From NCBI GenBank assembly GCA_041546305.1, contig JBFEWO010000114.1, positions 1 to 9,213 on the forward strand: a stretch of 9,213 bases of DNA, in the 5' to 3' direction. The stretch is from JBFEYJ01 sp041546305. GTDB taxonomy: Bacteria > Pseudomonadota > Gammaproteobacteria > Thiohalomonadales > Thiohalomonadaceae. The notes under the pieces are model-generated. The model worked only from the letters and a program-made list of their open reading frames with translations. It was not told the DNA's origin and did no database searches. The translations under genes and the position numbers were made by a program. Shown piece by piece: positions 6,486 through 9,213 of the stretch. Positions within the stretch are counted from its first letter, which is position 1. Each line of letters starts with the position of its first letter.

Positions 6486-6551
6486 GGCATCCCCATAGTC
6501 TGCTAGGCTTAACAATCCATAAGCCTGCCCCAGTTGCTAATGGAGGAGCCC

Positions 6552-6947
6552 ATGAACACTCTAAGTCGCACCATCACACGTCTCCGCTTAGCCCTCATTA
6601 CCCTTGTTTATGCTTCTCCCATGCTTGCCGCCGACCAGGAGGCACCCCAGCGCTATGACTGGCCGTGGTGGCACGAGTCTCATAGTCATTCATTCTGGTG
6701 GATTTTTCCGCTGTTCTTTTTTGTCATGATGATCGTGATGTTTGTATGGATGATGAGAAGGGGCGGACCGGGTTGTATGTGGGGACACTGGATGATGGAC
6801 CGACCTGAATACCGCGATGTCATGAAGCGGTATTGGGGGGAGCCCTCTGAGTCTGCCCTGGAGATACTGAATAAGCGCTATGCCAAGGGAGAAATCGACA
6901 AGCGAGAGTATGAGGAGAAAAAAGCGGCGCTTACTCGTCAAGGCTAG
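6552..6947 (+). CDS. Small membrane protein with C-terminal SHOCT domain
   Basis: The product is 131 residues. Residues 1-26 look like a Sec signal peptide (R-L-R, hydrophobic core, S-P-M-L-A-A). A short His/Trp-rich segment follows (W-P-W-W-H-E-S-H-S-H, 37-46), then one strong membrane helix (about 48-68) followed by R-R. The C-terminal 30 residues, A102-L-E-I-L-N-K-R-Y-A-K-G-E-I-D-K-R-E-Y-E, are a textbook SHOCT motif, usually an oligomerisation or interaction module. With cleavage, the SHOCT domain would be cytoplasmic. Cys75, several His and many Met flank the helix, hinting at metal contact. The start at 6552 follows GGAGGAG (6542-6548); TTG at 6534 and ATG at 6540 precede or overlap that site. 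It ends 3 bp before the crotonase gene, so they are almost surely co-transcribed. The function is unknown. Confidence 0.85.
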   Translation: MNTLSRTITRLRLALITLVYASPMLAADQEAPQRYDWPWWHESHSHSFWWIFPLFFFVMMIVMFVWMMRRGGPGCMWGHWMMDRPEYRDVMKRYWGEPSESALEILNKRYAKGEIDKREYEEKKAALTRQG

Positions 6948-6950
6948 AAG

Positions 6951-7931
6951 ATGGCCGATCAACTCAGAATCAGGACAGAAGGGGCAGTACGGGTGGTTGA
7001 GTTTTGCAACCCGCCGCAAAACTATATTACCCATGTCATGCTGCGTGACCTCTACCGCCAGCTTCTTGAAATCCAAGAGGATGATTCAGTTCGCGTCCTG
7101 GTGTTAACTGGGGGTGTAGAAGGCGCTTTTCTCACCCACTACAGCGTGGAAGAGCTTCTCGAATACCGCAGAGCAACTGCCAGGCCGCGGTCAGTCAGTG
7201 CAACCCTTCGTCTTGCCCACCTTCTTTCCTGGTTATCAGCCAAGGCGAACCGTTGGCCCTGGCTGGATCGTCTCGCGATCAAAAGTATGTCCAAACGCAC
7301 TCATGGCGAACAAAGCATCTATTACTGGGTGCGGTGCCTGCACATCCTGGAGTGTTTTCCCAAGCCGGTCATCGCGGCCATCAATGGTCTTGCCTTTGGC
7401 GGTGGCGCTGAAATCACCCTCTGCTGCGACTTCCGTTATATGGTCGCAGAAGAACACAACCATATTGGCTTCCCGGAGGTCCTGCTCGGTATTACGCCAG
7501 GGGGCACAGGAACACCTCTGCGGCTCCCACGGATTGTGGGGGAAGCAAACTCGCTTGAGATGTTATTAACCGGCAGGATTTATCTTCCTGCCGAGGCCGA
7601 AGCCATGGGCCTGATTCACCGGGCCGTGCCCTCTGAGAAATTGATGCCCCTTGTGATGGAGCTTGCACAGAAACTCGCCCGCGGCGCACCGGTGGCGCAA
7701 CAAGCGATTCGCACGGCGGTCCGACAAGCCAGTCGGCTCGCATGGCCCCAGGGGAAAGTTCTGGAGCTGGCCGGTGCGATGCGGGCCATGAATTCGGAAG
7801 ATGCCGATCGTGGCATGAGTAGTTATGTGAAGGACATCGCCTCGCAAATTGAAGGTGTGGATCCGGAAAAACGCTTAGCGACATTTGACAAACTGTATAG
7901 CGGACGCCTGACGGAGTTCAGAGGGGAGTAG
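6951..7931 (+). CDS. Enoyl-CoA hydratase/isomerase-family protein (enlarged crotonase)
   Basis: This is a 326-residue crotonase-fold enzyme; such enzymes act on acyl-CoA thioesters. The signature N145-G-L-A-F-G-G-G-A-E-I-T-L-C-C-D-F-R carries the second oxyanion loop. G-F-P-E176-V-L-L-G-I-T-P-G-G follows it. The glutamates corresponding to the two acids of enoyl-CoA hydratase, E154 and E176, are both present, so hydratase activity is possible. Two features are unusual. The first oxyanion loop reads F60-L-T-H-Y-S-V-E-E-L rather than F-x-A-G-x-D-L. An extra helical, Arg/Trp-rich stretch (about 72-130) is inserted before P-K-P-V, making the protein about 60 residues longer than the usual 260. 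The C-terminus also extends past the fold. It begins 3 bp after the SHOCT gene, without a strong ribosome site (CAAGG some 10 nt upstream), which suggests translational coupling. Confidence 0.9.
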   Translation: MADQLRIRTEGAVRVVEFCNPPQNYITHVMLRDLYRQLLEIQEDDSVRVLVLTGGVEGAFLTHYSVEELLEYRRATARPRSVSATLRLAHLLSWLSAKANRWPWLDRLAIKSMSKRTHGEQSIYYWVRCLHILECFPKPVIAAINGLAFGGGAEITLCCDFRYMVAEEHNHIGFPEVLLGITPGGTGTPLRLPRIVGEANSLEMLLTGRIYLPAEAEAMGLIHRAVPSEKLMPLVMELAQKLARGAPVAQQAIRTAVRQASRLAWPQGKVLELAGAMRAMNSEDADRGMSSYVKDIASQIEGVDPEKRLATFDKLYSGRLTEFRGE

Positions 7932-7934
7932 CCG

Positions 7935-8744
7935 ATGAGAGATCTGCAGGGAAAAGTGGCCGTAGTCACCGGCGCTGGCTCGGGCATCGGCCGCGCCCTA
8001 GCCACCAACCTTGCCAGGGAAGGGTGTTCTCTGGCGCTGGCGGATGTAAACGAAGCGGGCTTGAACGAGACTCTGCACCTGATTGATACCGATGACAACC
8101 GGGCCAAGGTTTACCGTGTCGACGTTTCCGATCGCGAACGGGTGTACCGCTTTGCCGATGAGGTGATAGAAGCCTTTGGATGCGTGGACATCGTGATTAA
8201 CAACGCAGGCGTGCAGCTGAAGGATACCCTGGAAGACGTTTCCTACGAAGATTTGAACTGGCTGCTGGGGATCAATTTGTACGGTGTCATCTACGGCTGC
8301 AAGGCATTCCTGCCCTATCTGAAAAAACAGCCTATGGCCAATCTTGTCAACATCGCCAGTGTACAGGGCCTGTTTACGAACCCGAACAGCGGGCCCTACT
8401 GCACCAGTAAATTCGCCGTGCGCGGCTTTACCCTGACGCTCGCACAGGAGCTGAGGAAATCGACGGTCAATGTGGCATGCGTCTTTCCTGGTGGCGTTAA
8501 AACAAACATCGTGCGTAACGAGCGTTTCCGCAAAGTATCACGTCCTGGCATGACAAAAGAGGAAGAGGATTCGCTTTTTCAAAAATACATCGTATGGACC
8601 TCGGCGGAGCGAGCGGCACGCATCATCATCAAGGGAATCAAGAAAAACAAACAACGAATTTTTATTGGGCCTGATGCCTATTTTTACGAAATGATCACCC
8701 GGCTTGCCCCTATGCTGTGGCAAAAACTCCTGTCACGCATGTAG
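7935..8744 (+). CDS. Classical short-chain dehydrogenase/reductase
   Basis: This 269-residue NAD(P)-dependent oxidoreductase keeps every classical SDR element: T12-G-A-G-S-G-I-G19 for the dinucleotide, N89-N-A-G92, N114, S142, and Y155-C-T-S-K159, with the usual 13-residue Ser-Tyr spacing. D37 at the end of the second strand (A-L-A-D37-V) favours NAD(H). The P-G-G motif (185-187) is followed by a substrate lid. The C-terminal tail, with K-x-R-I-F-I-G-P-D-A and R-L-A-P-M, resembles SDRs that oxidise secondary alcohols or hydroxy-lipids, but the substrate cannot be read from sequence. The ATG follows the crotonase stop by 3 bp, and GAGGGGAG overlaps the end of that gene as its ribosome site, so the two are coupled. 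Acting on the hydroxyl formed by the neighbouring crotonase is a reasonable inference. Confidence 0.93.
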   Translation: MRDLQGKVAVVTGAGSGIGRALATNLAREGCSLALADVNEAGLNETLHLIDTDDNRAKVYRVDVSDRERVYRFADEVIEAFGCVDIVINNAGVQLKDTLEDVSYEDLNWLLGINLYGVIYGCKAFLPYLKKQPMANLVNIASVQGLFTNPNSGPYCTSKFAVRGFTLTLAQELRKSTVNVACVFPGGVKTNIVRNERFRKVSRPGMTKEEEDSLFQKYIVWTSAERAARIIIKGIKKNKQRIFIGPDAYFYEMITRLAPMLWQKLLSRM

Positions 8745-8781
8745 GGCCGCTTATGACAAATAGAATAATCAGGTGAGTTCA

Positions 8782-8800
8782 ACCCCCATATAACCGGGGT
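8782..8800. terminator. Weak hairpin between convergent genes
   Basis: ACCCC (8782-8786) pairs with GGGGT (8796-8800) around a 9-nt loop, in the 102-bp gap between the SDR gene and the convergent zinc-finger gene. It could serve both strands but has no U tract on either side. Position is the main argument. Confidence 0.3.
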
Positions 8801-8846
8801 CACAACACCACCAAATGAGGCATAGTTTTTGTTGCAGCAACCCGCC

Positions 8847-9119
8847 TCAGTATTCCTCGAAGCTGTCGTCCATGTAGCAGTAGAGCCATCGCTCCCCGGG
8901 CTCGGCCGAAGCGATTACCGGATGTCCACTTTCCCTCGCATGCCGGGAGGCGTGTCGGTTGGGGGAATTATCGCAGCAGAGTGTTGCGCCGCAGGTCTGG
9001 CAGGTGCGCAGATGTACCCAGCTATCGCCGCTCTTGACGCACTCGTCGCACTGCTGGCGTTGCGGGTGTTTTACGGCGGTGATATCGGCAATATGGGTGC
9101 AGGGCGTATTCATGGTCAT
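8847..9119 (-). CDS. UBP-type zinc-finger protein
   Basis: The 90-residue protein is essentially a single ZnF-UBP domain. The ligand pattern is complete: C7-T-H9, C24-D-E-C27, C40-x-x-C43, C48-C49, H56, H60 and H66. The family signatures W-V-H-L-R-x-C, C-C-D-N-S-P-N-R-H and G-H-P-V-I-A are also present, then E-P-G-E-R-W near the C-terminus. In eukaryotes this domain binds the C-terminal tail of ubiquitin. Bacterial stand-alone versions are widespread and their partner is not established. It is probably cytoplasmic. The start at 9119 lies 4 nt after AGGAAG; ATG 9113 is 10 nt away and equally possible, shortening the protein by two residues. The gene is convergent with the SDR operon and seems to be a separate unit. 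Confidence 0.92.
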   Translation of the reverse strand: MTMNTPCTHIADITAVKHPQRQQCDECVKSGDSWVHLRTCQTCGATLCCDNSPNRHASRHARESGHPVIASAEPGERWLYCYMDDSFEEY

Positions 9120-9133
9120 GGGGCTTCCTGGAT

Positions 9134-9163
9134 GGTATAGGCGGCCTGAAAACTATAGTTCAA
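9134..9163 (-). promoter_or_regulatory. Possible promoter of the zinc-finger gene
   Basis: On the minus strand TTGAAC (9163-9158) and TATACC (9139-9134) are separated by 18 bp, and the start codon follows 14 bp after the -10. Both boxes match the sigma70 consensus at 4 of 6 positions, and the leader would be very short. Nothing coding is seen from 9120 to the right edge. Confidence 0.35.
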
Positions 9164-9213
9164 CCACGAATTAACAGGTTGCTGAAAATGCTTTACCCTC
9201 CTTCTCCCAGAGG

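Noticed and set aside
7492..7884. Long minus-strand frames inside the crotonase gene
   Set aside because: They are antisense shadows of a gene with conserved catalytic motifs.
8925..8970. Similarity of the R-H-A-R-E-S-G-H-P stretch of the zinc-finger protein to a widespread intergenic palindrome, suggesting an inserted repeat
   Set aside because: The stretch aligns with the normal UBP zinc-finger pattern (His ligands and G-H-P in place) without any length change, so ordinary divergence explains it.
9170..9213. Possible insertion-sequence end (AACAGGTTGCTGAAAATGC) at the right edge
   Set aside because: It is too short and cut by the edge; no matching inverted end, target duplication or transposase is visible.

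Overview
The window looks like chromosomal DNA of a gammaproteobacterium, perhaps a marine or hydrocarbon-associated one. The grounds are moderate GC, strong Shine-Dalgarno sites, lipobox lipoproteins, a CRP/Vfr-like operator and the type of acyl-CoA and SDR genes present. This placement is an impression from protein style; no marker gene fixes the genus. I see no rRNA, tRNA, CRISPR array, phage gene or transposase.

Left part (1-2290). Two lipoprotein genes lie on the minus strand. The first runs off the left edge and is of unknown family. The second is a 439-residue lipoprotein built from carboxypeptidase-regulatory-like beta-sandwich repeats. Its upstream region carries a GTGA-N6-TCAC palindrome placed exactly as a class II CRP site would be relative to a TATTAT -10 box.

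Middle part (2291-5460). On the plus strand lie an orphan sulfotransferase-like gene, a small gene for an ABM-like dimeric alpha/beta-barrel protein, a clearly broken DUF998 membrane-protein gene (four separate lesions, one a 5-bp tandem duplication), and a coiled-coil protein gene. The coiled-coil gene has its own sigma70-type promoter, a GTG start and a good intrinsic terminator. Short G-run/C-run palindromes recur in the gaps.

Right part (5637-8744). Four plus-strand genes form a likely operon: an SDR-fold protein that lacks the catalytic Ser and Tyr, a small signal-peptide/one-TM/SHOCT protein, an enlarged enoyl-CoA hydratase/isomerase-family protein, and a classical SDR with an intact Asn-Ser-Tyr-Lys set. 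The last three are separated by only 3 bp each. The pairing of a crotonase with an SDR suggests acyl-CoA or hydroxy-lipid chemistry. The embedded membrane SHOCT protein and the apparently non-catalytic SDR make this the most interesting unit in the window. A convergent minus-strand gene for a UBP-type zinc-finger protein closes the window.
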